From Phialophora verrucosa (taxonomy: Eukaryota; Ascomycota; Eurotiomycetes; Chaetothyriales; Herpotrichiellaceae), in the NCBI GenBank assembly GCA_002099365.1, contig MSED01000003.1, positions 186,001 to 250,000 on the forward strand: a DNA stretch of 64,000 nucleotides, written 5' to 3'. The position numbers were made by a program, and so were the translations under genes. The notes beneath the pieces were generated by a model. The model had not been told where the DNA came from. It made no database searches and worked only from the letters and a program-made list of their open reading frames with translations. Positions 44,926 to 56,422 of this stretch are shown here, one piece after another (positions within the stretch are counted from its first letter, which is position 1; each line of letters begins with the position of its first letter).

Positions 44926-45346
44926 CCATGAGGTCAGCAATTGATGCCTGAATCCCATCATATGGCAGCAGACCGGGCGTGGTCGAGTTGCTGCTTGAGG
45001 AAGGGGATCGAGCTCGGAAGGTGATCGAGCCGCAGGATGCTCGTGGAGCAGGACGGGCAATCTGACCATTTGTACAAAAGGGAAGTACCCAGAGCGGGAC
45101 TGAGAGCGAGGAACTCATCTGGCATGAAAAGAACTTTTGTATACGAACTCGCCGCAGTTGCCGAATCTGGCCCCCCCACGATCCCTGCAGGGCCACTCAC
45201 TCGCACTCCGCAGGCCTCTGCCTGTTTGCGCGGACCCGTGGCTGGCGCAGAGCGACGCACGAGACCTGGTCAAAGTTCCAGAGCAACCTATCCATTCTTT
45301 TAACAAGCTGACCATCGTGTTTGCTTGAAGTCAGGCGGGCAAATAG
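44926..45346. other. upstream region of aminopeptidase copy B
   Basis: 421 bp, identical to 36278-36698. Only 446 bp of the native upstream sequence is preserved before the breakpoint; beyond that lies the truncated transporter. Confidence 0.6.
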
Positions 45347-48280
45347 ATGCAGCCAGCCGTACAGTCTCTTTCCAGGCTTGCTGTTCAAACGGGGACCGTA
45401 AACTCACGGGCTCAAATCCTGCGTCGATCCTTCCAAACCAGACCTTCCTTCCACGTCAAGAGTGCTTCAGCATACAGCTACTGCAGGCGGCTCTCTTCTT
45501 TCGCCTCCTCTTCCCCTTCCAGACCTTCGGGAGATCCAGCTTCGAGATCGTTGCGGCCGTCGACCCCTGCTCTTTCCTCAAGCTTGTTGCGATCTACAGC
45601 GGTTCGCTCTGCCAGCATGTGCCGATTCATGTCAGACTCGCCGGGGACAGTTAACACCCAGGGCCGAGTCATCCTCCCTGCAAATGTGGTTCCAAGACAC
45701 TATGATGTGACGCTTGAGGTCGACTTTGACAAGTTCATCTTCAAGGGAGTGGTTGTTATCGACCTGGACGTCGCAAAGGACTCCACCACCATCTCATTGA
45801 ATACCCTAGAGCTCGACATCCACTCCACCACCGTTCATGCTGATGGTGCCCTGATCACGTCTTCGCCATCGCTCTCATATGACGCGGACACGCAGACAAC
45901 GACTATTGAGCTTGGGGAAGGCAAAAAGCTCTCAAAGGGTCAGAAGGTCCAGCTGAAGCATACGTACACGGGACAGTTGAACGACAAGATGGCTGGCTTT
46001 TACCGGTCGAAGAGAAAGGATGGAAAGTATCTTGCTGTCACACAATTTGAGGCCACCGATGCAAGGAGAGCGGTTCCCTGTTTCGACGAGCCGGCGCTAA
46101 AAGCAGAGTTTACTGTCACGCTGATTGCCGACAATGACATGACCTGTCTCTCGAATATGGATGTTGCGTCCACAAGTACAGTGGATTCGGAGATTACAGG
46201 TGGAAAGAGGAAGGCTGTGAAATTCAACCGGTCCCCACGCATGTCGACCTACCTGTTGGCTTTCATTGTTGGAGAGCTCAAGTCGATCTCGACAGACAAG
46301 TTCAGGTTGCCCATCAAGGTGTGGATGACACCAGACCAGAATGAATCCGACGGACAGTTCGCCCTTGAGGTTGCTGCCAAGACCCTGGCATTCTATGAGA
46401 AGGCATTCCAGGCACCGTATCCTCTGCCGAAGATGGACATGGTTGCCATTCCTGATTTCGCCGTGGGAGCGATGGAGAACTGGGGTCTGGTAACTTATCG
46501 TGTGGTGGATCTCCTTTTCGATCAGAAGTCCGCAGGGGCCGCGACGAAGGAACGTGTCGCCGAAGTTGTCCAGCATGAGTTGGCCCATCAGTGGTTCGGG
46601 AATCTGGTGACCATGGACTTCTGGGACGGGCTGTGGCTCAACGAAGGATTCGCAACCTGGATGAGCTGGTACAGTTGCAACGAGTTCTATCCCGAATGGA
46701 AAGTGTGGGAGACCTTTGTGATCGACACCCTGCAGGGAGCATTGGGATTGGATGGTCTGCGTAGTTCGCATCCTATCGAAGTTCCTGTGCATCGGGCAGA
46801 GGACATCAACCAGATTTTCGACGCCATCTCCTACTCGAAGGGCTCATCCGTCCTCAGAATGATTTCCAAGTACCTTGGCGAGGATACCTTTATCGAAGGT
46901 GTGAGGAGGTACATCAAGAAACATGCTTGGGGCAACACTCAGACAGGCGACCTGTGGGAAGCTTTGGGAGATGCGAGCGGAAAGAATGTGGCGCATGTGA
47001 TGGACATCTGGACCAAGAACATTGGCTATCCGGTGATCACAGTGACGGAAAACGACAAGGACTCGAGCATTACCATCAGGCAGAACCGATTCTTGCGAAC
47101 GGGCGATGTGAAGCCCGAAGAGGACAAGGTCCTCTATCCGGTGATGCTCGGGCTCAGGACCAAGGACGGAATTGACGAGACTCTGATGCTCACTGAGCGG
47201 GAGCAGACGTTCAAGATCAAGGGAGGGTTGGGATTCTACAAGCTGAATGCCGATCACTCGGCCTTCTACAGAACTAGCTATACACCTGATAGGTTGTCGA
47301 AGCTTGGGGAAGCAGCTCAAGAGGGCTTGCTCTCTGTCGAAGATCGAGCGGGGATGATTGCTGATGCTGGTGCGCTCGCGGCCAGTGGATACGGCAAGAC
47401 ATCGGGCATTCTCAGTCTTCTGCAGTCATTCAATACGGAGACGCAGTTTGTGGTGTGGAATGAGATCCTCACCCGAATCAATGCCGTGCGCAACACATGG
47501 ATCTTCCAAGACGAGAAGATAAAGGACGCCTTGAAGGCTTTCCAGTTGAATCTGACTTCAGTGAAGGCGCACGAGCTTGGTTGGGAGTTCTCAGAGGATG
47601 AGGATCATATCCTGAGCCAGTTCAAGAGCATGATGTTCGGCTCTGCCGGCCTCGCAGGCGACGCCAAAATTCAGGCGGCGGCCAAGGAGATGTTTAAGAA
47701 ATTCATGGACGGTGACTATGCTGCTGTTCACCCCAATCTCCGGTCATCGGTGTTTGCGATGGCGCTCAGAGATGGCGGCGAGAAGGAGTGGGACGCTCTG
47801 CTCGCCCGATATCATTCCGCCCCAACCTCGGACGAGAAGAACACTTGCCTGCGAAGTCTGGGACGAGCGAAAGACCCTGCGCTGATCAAGAAGACTTTGG
47901 ATCTGGCACTCAGTGGACAAGTCAAGATGCAGGATGTCTACATGCCTATCGGCGGCCTTGGCACCACATCCGAAGGTATCGAGAGAAGATGGGAGTGGAT
48001 GTGCGCCAATTGGGACGAGCTCGTCGAGAAGCTTCCTCCCAGCATGACCATGCTCAGCAGCGTAGTTAGCATCTGCGCGGCGGGATTCACCTCGGAAGAT
48101 CAACTGGCGAGGGTCGAGAAGTTCTTCGAAGCAAAGGACAAGAAGGGCTTTGACCGCAGCTTGCAGCAGAGTATGGACTCCATTCGGGCGAAGGCCAACT
48201 GGTTGAAGAGAGACGGAGAGGATGTGCAAGGATGGCTGAAGAGCAACGGGTATTTGAAGGAGGCTAGTGGGAAGTTGTGA
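45347..48280 (+). CDS. APE2: M1-family zinc aminopeptidase, copy B
   Basis: Same 977-residue product as copy A, with GAMENWG, HELAH and the downstream Glu zinc ligand. It differs only in context: its upstream region is cut 446 bp before the ATG and is preceded by the truncated transporter on the same strand. Its promoter may therefore be incomplete or subject to read-through. Nothing in the coding sequence suggests loss of function. Confidence 0.93.
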   Translation: MQPAVQSLSRLAVQTGTVNSRAQILRRSFQTRPSFHVKSASAYSYCRRLSSFASSSPSRPSGDPASRSLRPSTPALSSSLLRSTAVRSASMCRFMSDSPGTVNTQGRVILPANVVPRHYDVTLEVDFDKFIFKGVVVIDLDVAKDSTTISLNTLELDIHSTTVHADGALITSSPSLSYDADTQTTTIELGEGKKLSKGQKVQLKHTYTGQLNDKMAGFYRSKRKDGKYLAVTQFEATDARRAVPCFDEPALKAEFTVTLIADNDMTCLSNMDVASTSTVDSEITGGKRKAVKFNRSPRMSTYLLAFIVGELKSISTDKFRLPIKVWMTPDQNESDGQFALEVAAKTLAFYEKAFQAPYPLPKMDMVAIPDFAVGAMENWGLVTYRVVDLLFDQKSAGAATKERVAEVVQHELAHQWFGNLVTMDFWDGLWLNEGFATWMSWYSCNEFYPEWKVWETFVIDTLQGALGLDGLRSSHPIEVPVHRAEDINQIFDAISYSKGSSVLRMISKYLGEDTFIEGVRRYIKKHAWGNTQTGDLWEALGDASGKNVAHVMDIWTKNIGYPVITVTENDKDSSITIRQNRFLRTGDVKPEEDKVLYPVMLGLRTKDGIDETLMLTEREQTFKIKGGLGFYKLNADHSAFYRTSYTPDRLSKLGEAAQEGLLSVEDRAGMIADAGALAASGYGKTSGILSLLQSFNTETQFVVWNEILTRINAVRNTWIFQDEKIKDALKAFQLNLTSVKAHELGWEFSEDEDHILSQFKSMMFGSAGLAGDAKIQAAAKEMFKKFMDGDYAAVHPNLRSSVFAMALRDGGEKEWDALLARYHSAPTSDEKNTCLRSLGRAKDPALIKKTLDLALSGQVKMQDVYMPIGGLGTTSEGIERRWEWMCANWDELVEKLPPSMTMLSSVVSICAAGFTSEDQLARVEKFFEAKDKKGFDRSLQQSMDSIRAKANWLKRDGEDVQGWLKSNGYLKEASGKL

Positions 48281-48878
48281 GCTGCTGGGGGGAGATGATG
48301 CTCGCCACGGATCGCATGGGTTAGATAAGGTAAAGACTTCGGGGGAGGCATTGGGCTGGCGAGGCGGATATCTAGACGGAGCTGATTTACTACGAGTAGA
48401 ATACTACCATACATATTGTGTTGTAGAAGGAAAAGATATCGGCAACCTCTATCCGGCCTGAACGGAACTGCGTACGAGACACAGGCGTGTCCAGTAGCAT
48501 TATTCCAATGAGTGGCGTGAGATGCTGGTGTTACTGTTGCCGCTCTTGCTGGTGGCTCGACTCGGATGAAGCCCGCCGCGCCAAGAGATCAGCATGCGAG
48601 ATGCGGCATTGGCCAATCACAGGCGTCTGGTACCTGACCGCCGTCATTGGAATTTCATTTTTCGGGAAACGGCCTCGACGCTGCGCACCAAGTCCTTTCA
48701 TTACTCTGGCGCCGCCAGTCGTTGGATCGCTCGCCATTCTTGATTGCCAGGCCACAGGCACGCTCACGCTCTTTTGAACCTTTACTCATCTCGAAGTTGT
48801 TGTACCTCCCATCCCACTGTGTATATTCCAACCCCTGCAAATTGTCTCGCCAGCCCGCGACCTGCGGACGCATCAACC
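48281..48878. other. CYP51 copy B upstream region
   Basis: Identical to 39633-40230. The whole interval between the two genes is retained, so the CYP51 copy B promoter should be complete. Confidence 0.6.
48608..48617. promoter_or_regulatory. palindromic CCAAT element upstream of CYP51, copy B
   Basis: ATTGGCCAAT, identical in sequence and distance from the start codon to the element of copy A; a further ATTGG lies at 48646-48650. Confidence 0.5.
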
Positions 48879-50548
48879 ATGGGACTCCTCACCACCCTGA
48901 CAGAGCCCCTCGACTACCTCCGTGCAACACTCCCAACTTACCAGCTGGTCCTTCTCGGTCTATTTGCTTTCGTCGCTCTTTCAGTGGCGTGGAATGTTAC
49001 GAGACAGCTGTTGTTCCGGGACAAGACCGCGCCACCCGAAGTATGGAGTTGGTTCCCCGTGCTTGGAAATACGTATGTGCATAGATACACGGCAACAACC
49101 CCCAAGTGGCGTGCTGACTTTCCCTTAGCATCTGGTACGGCATGGATCCCTTTGACTTCTTCTTCGCATGCAAGCAAAAATACGGCGACGTCTTCACCTT
49201 CGTCCTGCTCGGTCGACGAGTTACCGTGTGCTTGGGTACCAAGGGCAATGAGTTTATCTTGAATGGCAAACTGAAGGACGTGAATGCTGAGGAGATCTAC
49301 ACCGGGCTAACCACACCCGTCTTTGGGGAGGGCGTGGTGTATGATTGCCCCAACGCGAAGTTGATGGAACAGAAGAAGTTTGTCAAATTCGGACTGACGA
49401 TGGAGGCCTTTCAATCATACGTCGACTTGATTTCAAGCGAGACAAAGTCGTTCGTGGCCAAGGGCAAACCTTTCCAAGACCCTTCCGGGAGAATTGACAT
49501 TGCCCCGGCCATGGCCGAACTGACCATCTACACGGCGTCACGGTCTCTTCAAGGACCTGAAGTCCGCGCCAAGTTCGACTCGACCTTTGCCGATCTGTAT
49601 CACGACCTGGACATGGGGTTCTCACCCATCAACTTCATGCTTTCATGGTTTCCTCTACCCCACAACCGCAAACGAGACATCGCGCAGAAGAAGATGGCGG
49701 ATACGTATATGGAGATCATCAAAGCCCGACGGGCGGCTGGTGGCAAGAGGGAGAAGGGCGACGAAGATATGATCTGGAACTTGATGGCCTGCGTTTACAA
49801 GGATGGCACGCCGGTCCCTGACAAGGAGGTTGCGCACATGATGATTGCCCTATTGATGGCGGGACAGCACTCTTCTTCGTCGACGTCAAGTTGGATCCTA
49901 CTGAGATTGGCCACAAGACCGGACATCCAAGAGGAGCTGTTGGAGGAGCAGAAACGGGTGCTTGGCGAGGACTTGCCGCCCTTGACATATGACAACCTCC
50001 AAAAACTCACCCTGAACGCTCAGGTGGTCAAGGAGACGTTGAGGCTACACGCCCCCATCCACAGCATCCTGCGGAAAGTCAAGTCTCCTTTGACGATCGT
50101 CGCAAATACCCCAGAGAGTACAAAGACGTACCAGATCCCCACCACTCATACACTCATGTCTGCGCCGGGCGTGACGTCCCGAGAATCCGAATTCTTTCCT
50201 GATCCCATGAAGTGGGAGCCCCATCGCTGGGATGAAGGCCATCCCCTAGCATACACCCGCCTCGGCACCGACCAAGAAGAGTTTGAGGATTACGGTTATG
50301 GTATGATCAGCAAGGGTGCCTCTTCGCCATATCTACCCTTTGGAGCTGGAAGACATAGGTGCATTGGTGAGCAATTTGCCTATGTCCAGCTGGGCACGGT
50401 TCTTGCGACGATGGTGAGACTGGTGAAATTCAAACAGATTGAGGGCAAGCAATTGGTGCCCACAGATTATTCAAGTTTATTCAGCAGGCCACTCGCCCCG
50501 GCAGTCGTGGAGTTCGAGAAGAGGGAGGCCGTGAAGGAGAAGAACTAA
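48879..50548 (+). CDS. CYP51: lanosterol 14-alpha-demethylase CYP51, copy B
   Basis: Exons 48879-49072 and 49129-50548; 537 residues, identical to copy A including the intron and about 600 bp of upstream sequence. All P450 and CYP51 signatures are intact (Tyr136, ExxR, haem Cys476). Because both copies have complete promoters, expression should roughly double if the duplication is real. More enzyme would be expected to raise azole tolerance, a mechanism known for CYP51/ERG11 overexpression in other fungi. Confidence 0.95.
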
Positions 50549-51912
50549 GCCACGAGAGGAAGTGGCGGATTGTACATACATTCATAGAATATCAGCTGGT
50601 GAGCGAGCTCACGGCGACCGCCATGGTAAGGCCAGTCCGAGCAGATTCTGGTGTTTGGTGTTTGGGCGCTGATATACGCGAGGGGATACATAGTAAGATA
50701 CGTAATTCGAAGGGGTCTGTTGATAGTGATCTCTGCGGCCACTATGTGTCTTCTATATGAGTCGGTTAGGTTGACGTTCTGTGCTCTCTCCACTCGGTGT
50801 ATAAATATGCCGGACCCGAGCGAGCGGGACCGCTTCCTAGACAAAGAGATTGACCATCACGGCCACATAATTTCATTGTCGTACTCGTAGGTGTCCAATT
50901 TGCTCTGTACAATAAGTACAGGCGGGTGACATGTTGACAGAAATGGTACGCTCGCCAAGTGTACCACAGTCGGGCTCAATCTATCGCGTCATGACTCGAA
51001 GATATTGCAACAAACGCCTCAAAAGAACACGAACTGCACGGGGCAGGAGGGAGCGTCTGGAGCCTCCGCAAGGAATGACTGGTGCCTGGCGGCATTTCGT
51101 ACTCGTATCCAAGGCACCTACCAGGTCGTCTTCAACACATTCAAGCGGCGACGATTCGCTACTCGGATGCTGGAAGATTAGAAGTCCGAATGGAGCCTGA
51201 GCAACGACCTTTCCACATGCAAGCCGCGCGACTTTCCGAACCTTCGCTTAACGTGTAAAATAAGCACGCCCATTGGACCGGACGGAGCCTCTAAGCCTTG
51301 TCCGGCTAGCGACAACTTCCAGACTCGGGCTCGAAATCGCGGGCAGCGGGCAATCGAGAGATTTTGTTTGCCAACCTGGAGACTTCCAAGCACAGGCCGT
51401 GGTGAACTGGTCTCCTGTCTAATGGTATCGATTGTATATCTCCTTTTTTTCATTCCGCATCAATGCGCTTCGTGATAGAATTTCTCCCTGCTCTTTGTTG
51501 GTTCAGGTTTATTTCATTCTTTGCTCGTGGGCCTTGTGGCTGCTTTGAGTTCTCAGGTCCGGCAGAATAACCATTGACCCCATGCACATATTTGTATCAG
51601 AGCATTTACTTTCCTCAGACAACTGAGACTGGACTCACACTCCTCCCGTAATTCAGACGACGCATTCACGGCCGATACTTTCAACCACCGGACTTCTGTC
51701 GCGGAAGACGAGATCGGGGAACGAGAGTAAGCACCTTCAGCTGCAAGACATCGAATCCTTCCCGAACAGTGATTCATCTCAACGCGGATGCCGCTTGCGC
51801 AGCCTCGAGAGCTCCACATATACATCACGCGCAGCCTTGGGGCCTCCCAAATACTTCCAATCTGCCGACAAGCGTAACCCGTCCTGCCCTGATCCACAGG
51901 TAAAACACAGCG
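50549..51912. other. CYP51-to-MFS intergenic region, copy B
   Basis: Identical to 41901-43264. This stretch contains the promoter of the only intact transporter copy. Confidence 0.5.
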
Positions 51913-53936
51913 ATGGGACTGTTCAACAAGAAGAAAGACGCTCCCGCCTCGGCGAGCCTTGATGTACCAAACAGCAACGCCGCTACTAGATCCGAAGCCA
52001 CCACAGCCGTTCCAAGTCAAAATGTATCAGATACAGAATCACTGGAGAAAACTCGGGAGGTAGAAACAAGCGTTCTGGGCGAGAAGGAGGCCAAGGGAAT
52101 GGACAAGAGTATCGCGACTAGTGAGAGCAACACCACCGTCCCCTCAGAAGGAGCAAGATTAGTTATACCCGAGACAAAAGCAAATGCCGAAGAACATGTC
52201 CAGATCCAAAGAACAAAGTCACATACCAGCGTGATCTCTGCACCGGGCGCCGAAGGCGATGACGAAATCCTCTATCCCGGTGGATTGAAGTTGGCCCTCA
52301 TCACCCTCGCGCTCTGTCTGTCGGTGTTCCTGGTCGCGTTGGATAACACCATCATCGCAACGGCTATCCCGAAGATCACAGACCACTTCAAGTCGCTGGG
52401 CGATGTGGGCTGGTATGGTTCGTCGTATTTGCTCACGACGTGCGCTTTGCAGTTGTTCTTCGGCAAGCTGTACACCTTCTACTCGATCAAGACGGTCTAC
52501 CTGGCTTCCATTGTCGTTTTTGAAGTTGGCTCAGCAGTATGTGGTGGTGCGCCAACGTCCGAAGCCCTGATAGTCGGAAGAGCGATAGCGGGCATTGGTT
52601 CAGCAGGCATCTTCTCTGGTGCTTTGGTTATCATCGCGTAAGTTCCCTCTAATGGTTGAATTCTCGTGTAAAACGAATTGGGCGGTTTCAGTGGATCATG
52701 CCGGTCGCGCGAGACTTTGCGACTTTTCTCGGCTTCCATCTGTTAGTACAATGCTGACTTGACGCTGATGGCAGGTACACCGTCCCGCTGATCAAGCGAC
52801 CCATTTACACCGGCGTTATCGGCGCCATGTACGGCATTGCTTCGATTGCAGGACCGCTGCTTGGCGGCGCGTTCACCGACGGCCCGGGATGGCGATGGTG
52901 CTTTTATATCAACCTCCCCCTAGGCGCCGTGACACTTGTGGTCATAATCATCTTCTTCCAGTCGCCTGCACGAAAAGCCGAGGCGAAAGTTCCCCTTCGA
53001 GAACGCGTCCATCAACTCGACCTGGGGGGCACCGCCATTTTCATCGTCGATATCGTTCTGTGCTTGCTGGCTTTGCAATGGGGCGGCTCAACTTACGCAT
53101 GGTCGAATTGGCGGATCATCCTGTGCCTCACGCTCTTCGGCATCCTCACCGTCGTTTTCGTCATCTGGCAGTACTTCATGAAGGAATTCGGCACCATTCC
53201 GTTCAATATCATCTCGCAACGCAGTGTAGCTGCGGCTTCGTGGTTTGCATTCTCCCTGGGCGGTGCCTTCTTCGTCCTCATTTACTGGCTGCCAATCTGG
53301 TTCCAGGCGATTAAGGATGCTTCGGCCTTCAAGTCCGGGATCATGTGTCTGCCCATGGTGCTGGCCCTGGTGATTGCAAACATCCTGACGGGCGTCGGAA
53401 CAACGGCCATCGGATATTACACGCCCTTCTATTACGGCTGCGTCCTCTTCTCAACCATTGGTGCAGGCCTGCTCACCACCTTCGAAACCAACACCGGTCA
53501 TGAGAAATGGATCGGGTACCAAGTCATTTACGGTTTCGGCGTCGGGCTAGGCATGCAACAAGCCTTGATCACCGTCCAAGCTGTTCTTCCATTGAAGGAT
53601 GTACCCACGGGCACGGCGCTCGTGATGTTCATGCAAACATTCGGCGGCGCCTTGTTCGTGTCAGTCGCCCAGAACATCTTCAACAACCGCCTGATCTCCG
53701 AGATCCCCAAACAAGCGGCCGGTATAGACCCGCAGATCATCTTGCACGTCGGCGCGACATCGTTGAAGGACCAGATCCCCGCAAGATTGCTGGACGGTGT
53801 TCAGACGGCGTATAACACTGCGCTCACGGAGACGTGGTACATCGCCGTCGCGATGGCTTGTCTGTCCGTTATCGGCGCGGTGTTTGTCGAGTGGAAGAGC
53901 GTCAAGGGGATGAAGCCCGGAGCTGTAGCTGCATAG
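51913..53936 (+). CDS. DHA2-type MFS drug transporter, intact copy
   Basis: Exons 51913-52637 and 52775-53936 with a 137-bp intron give 628 residues. A hydrophilic N-terminus of about 125 residues is followed by roughly 14 membrane helices. Hallmarks are LDNTIIATAIPKI from residue 143, DVGWYGSSYLLTTCALQLFFGKLY, VGRAIAGIGSAGIF, and motif-C-like GPLLGGAFTD with WRWCFYINLPLG. These define the 14-helix drug:H+ antiporter (DHA2) group, which in fungi includes multidrug and toxin exporters. The substrate is unknown. It follows CYP51 on the same strand at about 1.36 kb. The last 384 bp of coding sequence lie outside the duplicated unit, so only this copy is complete. Confidence 0.92.
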
Positions 53937-54927
53937 TGTGCCAGCATGACGTGTTTTTCCGTGGAGCATTTTGCATGGCGGCCTGTTGGCATTCTCTTCC
54001 CTTCATCGTGTACATGCGGGATTGGTTTCGAAAATACGAGGCGCAGTGACGGCCATGGATGGCATACTGATGGATATCATGACCTTTCCCGGCCAGATGC
54101 TGGCTTATTGCACGAATCTCCACACCACGAACGATTGAATAGAGTGATACTTGGTACTTGTAGACAAAATGTACACTGGGTGGATCAAGCAGCTCATGTT
54201 GAAAGACCATTGACGCCTTTGAACACGATATAAGACACGCCCCGTGTTGATATGAGTGAGTCTCACTGCTGCTTGCACCAGCTATTAATAACCGACTTTC
54301 ATTGGCATTCGCTTCCCACGATGCCGTGATCACCGCTGGCACTCGGGGCTCATTTGCAAATGCTGACCATCCTCCACCTGGCCTGGTTCTCCAAGCATTT
54401 TCCGTCTCGTCTCTTCTGGTTCGGACGAGTCGCGGAGATGAAGTCCCCTGTTCCCCCACAATTAATTACGAAATCCACCAGCCCGTCCTGCTGGTTCCGG
54501 ATGTACGGAAAGACTTAAGACCCGGGATAACGCTGCACATCTCGCACAGGACCTCCTTTCCCTCCCCGGCCAGCCTTGCCGGTTTTCCGGGCCTGTCACG
54601 CGAAGCTCCAGCCTGGGTTGCCGAAGGTGCTTGTTTGTGCATGCATTGTCCTTTTCCATTGCCCCTTTCGCCTTTACAATTTTGTGCATTTCCCGCTGTT
54701 TGGTGGTAACGTACGTCAATTGGAACAGCACAAGGTAAGTTTGGGACGCCGAGGCCGGCTGGCTGCCTTGCAAAAATGTCGCCCGGATCCACCGAGCGCA
54801 ATCAGGGCCCTCGCTCTCTCCTGTCTCCTGTCTCCTATCTCATGAAACGGGGGGCAATACTATCTCGACCCGCCCATTCAGAAGGCTCCCTGGCACGATG
54901 TGGATAGGTAAGCAGAAAAGGGGGCGT

Positions 54928-54948
54928 CACGAGTACGAACGACTCGTG
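54928..54948. repeat. inverted repeat, 7-bp arms with 7-bp spacer
   Basis: CACGAGT, spacer ACGAACG, then ACTCGTG. The arms are perfect reverse complements. It could be a dimeric transcription-factor site or chance. Confidence 0.6.
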
Positions 54949-55685
54949 TTCCATGCGCACAGGACGCGGTACACTGCATGTTTTTCACTGCTCCCTACAC
55001 GGTGACTAAGTGACGCAGTATAAAATCTCGGATGTTGTTCAAAGCTGTCGTCTCTATATTTCGCCTTGACACTGCGGCTACCACAGTATTCAGAGCGAAT
55101 TGAATCGGATCGGACCCAGTTTCATTCGCCCTTTGTTCATTCACCCCCGTCTCATCATCATGTTGATCTGCTTCTCGATTTGGTATTCCGGCCTCGTGTC
55201 CTTCGTCACGGGCATGTACGCGCGATTCGTCCTCGTTCCGGAGGTGAAGAAACGATGAGATGTGCAAACAAGCAAGAAAGCAAGCTTGGTTGAGGCCGGG
55301 TGAAAGGGTGCGGTGCAGTGCACGCTGACTAGGGAGACTGTTCAAAATTGGCTGGTACGTCGAATCGAGTCTGCCTGATGGATTTAACCGTACCTCGCAC
55401 ACGGCACGGGGCACCCGCTGATGAGGGAGCAGCTGCAACCGCGGACGCGCGACAGAGCTATCTATGTCACAAGCTCGGGACGGCTGGCACGAGCGGTGTA
55501 TCAATGATATTGGACCTGCGTGCTGTGCCATCCGTCCTCGTGGTGAAGCACTGGTTGGGGGTGGATGTCGAACGTACAACACGGCCGGTGTTTCCATTCG
55601 AGCATGTATCCTCCCAGCCACAGTAAGCCTCGCGGGAATTCCCTGATCAGCCGAGGGAATTACACGCAGACACAACACGTGCGTG

Positions 55686-55715
55686 TGCACTTGCACTTGC
55701 ACTTGCACTTGCAAT
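55686..55715 (+). repeat. hexanucleotide microsatellite (TGCACT)n
   Basis: Four perfect TGCACT units followed by TGCAAT. No coding gene around it is supported. Confidence 0.9.
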
Positions 55716-56422
55716 TGCGGCGTTACTCTTCCAAGCAAGTCTCCCGCGTACGACTACAGCCTATCTGGACACACACGGCAGATGAAGATCCACGGGCCGT
55801 CACACCATGTCCGCGGTCCACGGTACAACGATCCGGTTCGATCTTTCAGGCGTGCAGGCGTGCTATGCATGACCCGACCACACTCTACCCGCTCTCTCAC
55901 GAGGCTGCGCGGGTGAGAACGACAAGGCCGGCAAATCAGGAGTGTAGAACAACTGTTTCAGCGTCTCTTCTGACGGCAAGACATGTCAGGCCGTCCATGA
56001 AGCCTGAAAGCTGAGCTGGACAGAGCTCGATTCGGCTTGGGGATCGTCAGGGATGCGAGCGTGGCTGCTGGTTTGGTTGTGTGAGTGTGGACGTGGATGT
56101 GGCGCTTGAGTGGGATTCAAAGCGGGTGTAGATGGACGACATGGAGAGCAGGCAGAAACTCAAGGCATTCGGGCCACCTCACAGGCTCTGCGGAGACATC
56201 AAGATGCGGCGTGACGCAGGATTGCGCGGCGGAGATCAAGGGTGTCTGCCAATACATCAAGGATGAGCTGCAGCGATACAAAGACCCGAGTCGAACAAGA
56301 GTTTGGCTATGAAATTTGACATTCTAGGCTCCAACGGTATTGCGCAAGTCGGCCCTGTTTGCCGAAGACCTGAATCCGCGCGTCCCTGCTGAAGAAGCAA
56401 CTACAAAACTAGCACGCCGAAT

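Larger units (their letters stand above)
44901..53552 (+). repeat. tandem duplication, unit B (8,648 bp plus shared 4 bp)
   Basis: Right copy of the duplication, in the same orientation as unit A. It contains the second aminopeptidase and second CYP51, and continues beyond the boundary into the intact 3' end of the transporter. No substitution or indel relative to unit A was found. Confidence 0.95.
53937..56422. other. long intergenic region right of the amplicon
   Basis: About 2.5 kb with no supported gene. It contains a 21-bp inverted repeat at 54928-54948 and a hexanucleotide repeat at 55686-55715. A minus-strand frame at 54995-55738 is open partly because it runs through that repeat. Confidence 0.45.

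Noticed and set aside
54995..55738. 247-codon minus-strand frame
   Set aside because: Partly kept open by the hexanucleotide repeat (repeated Gln-Val) and without any domain.
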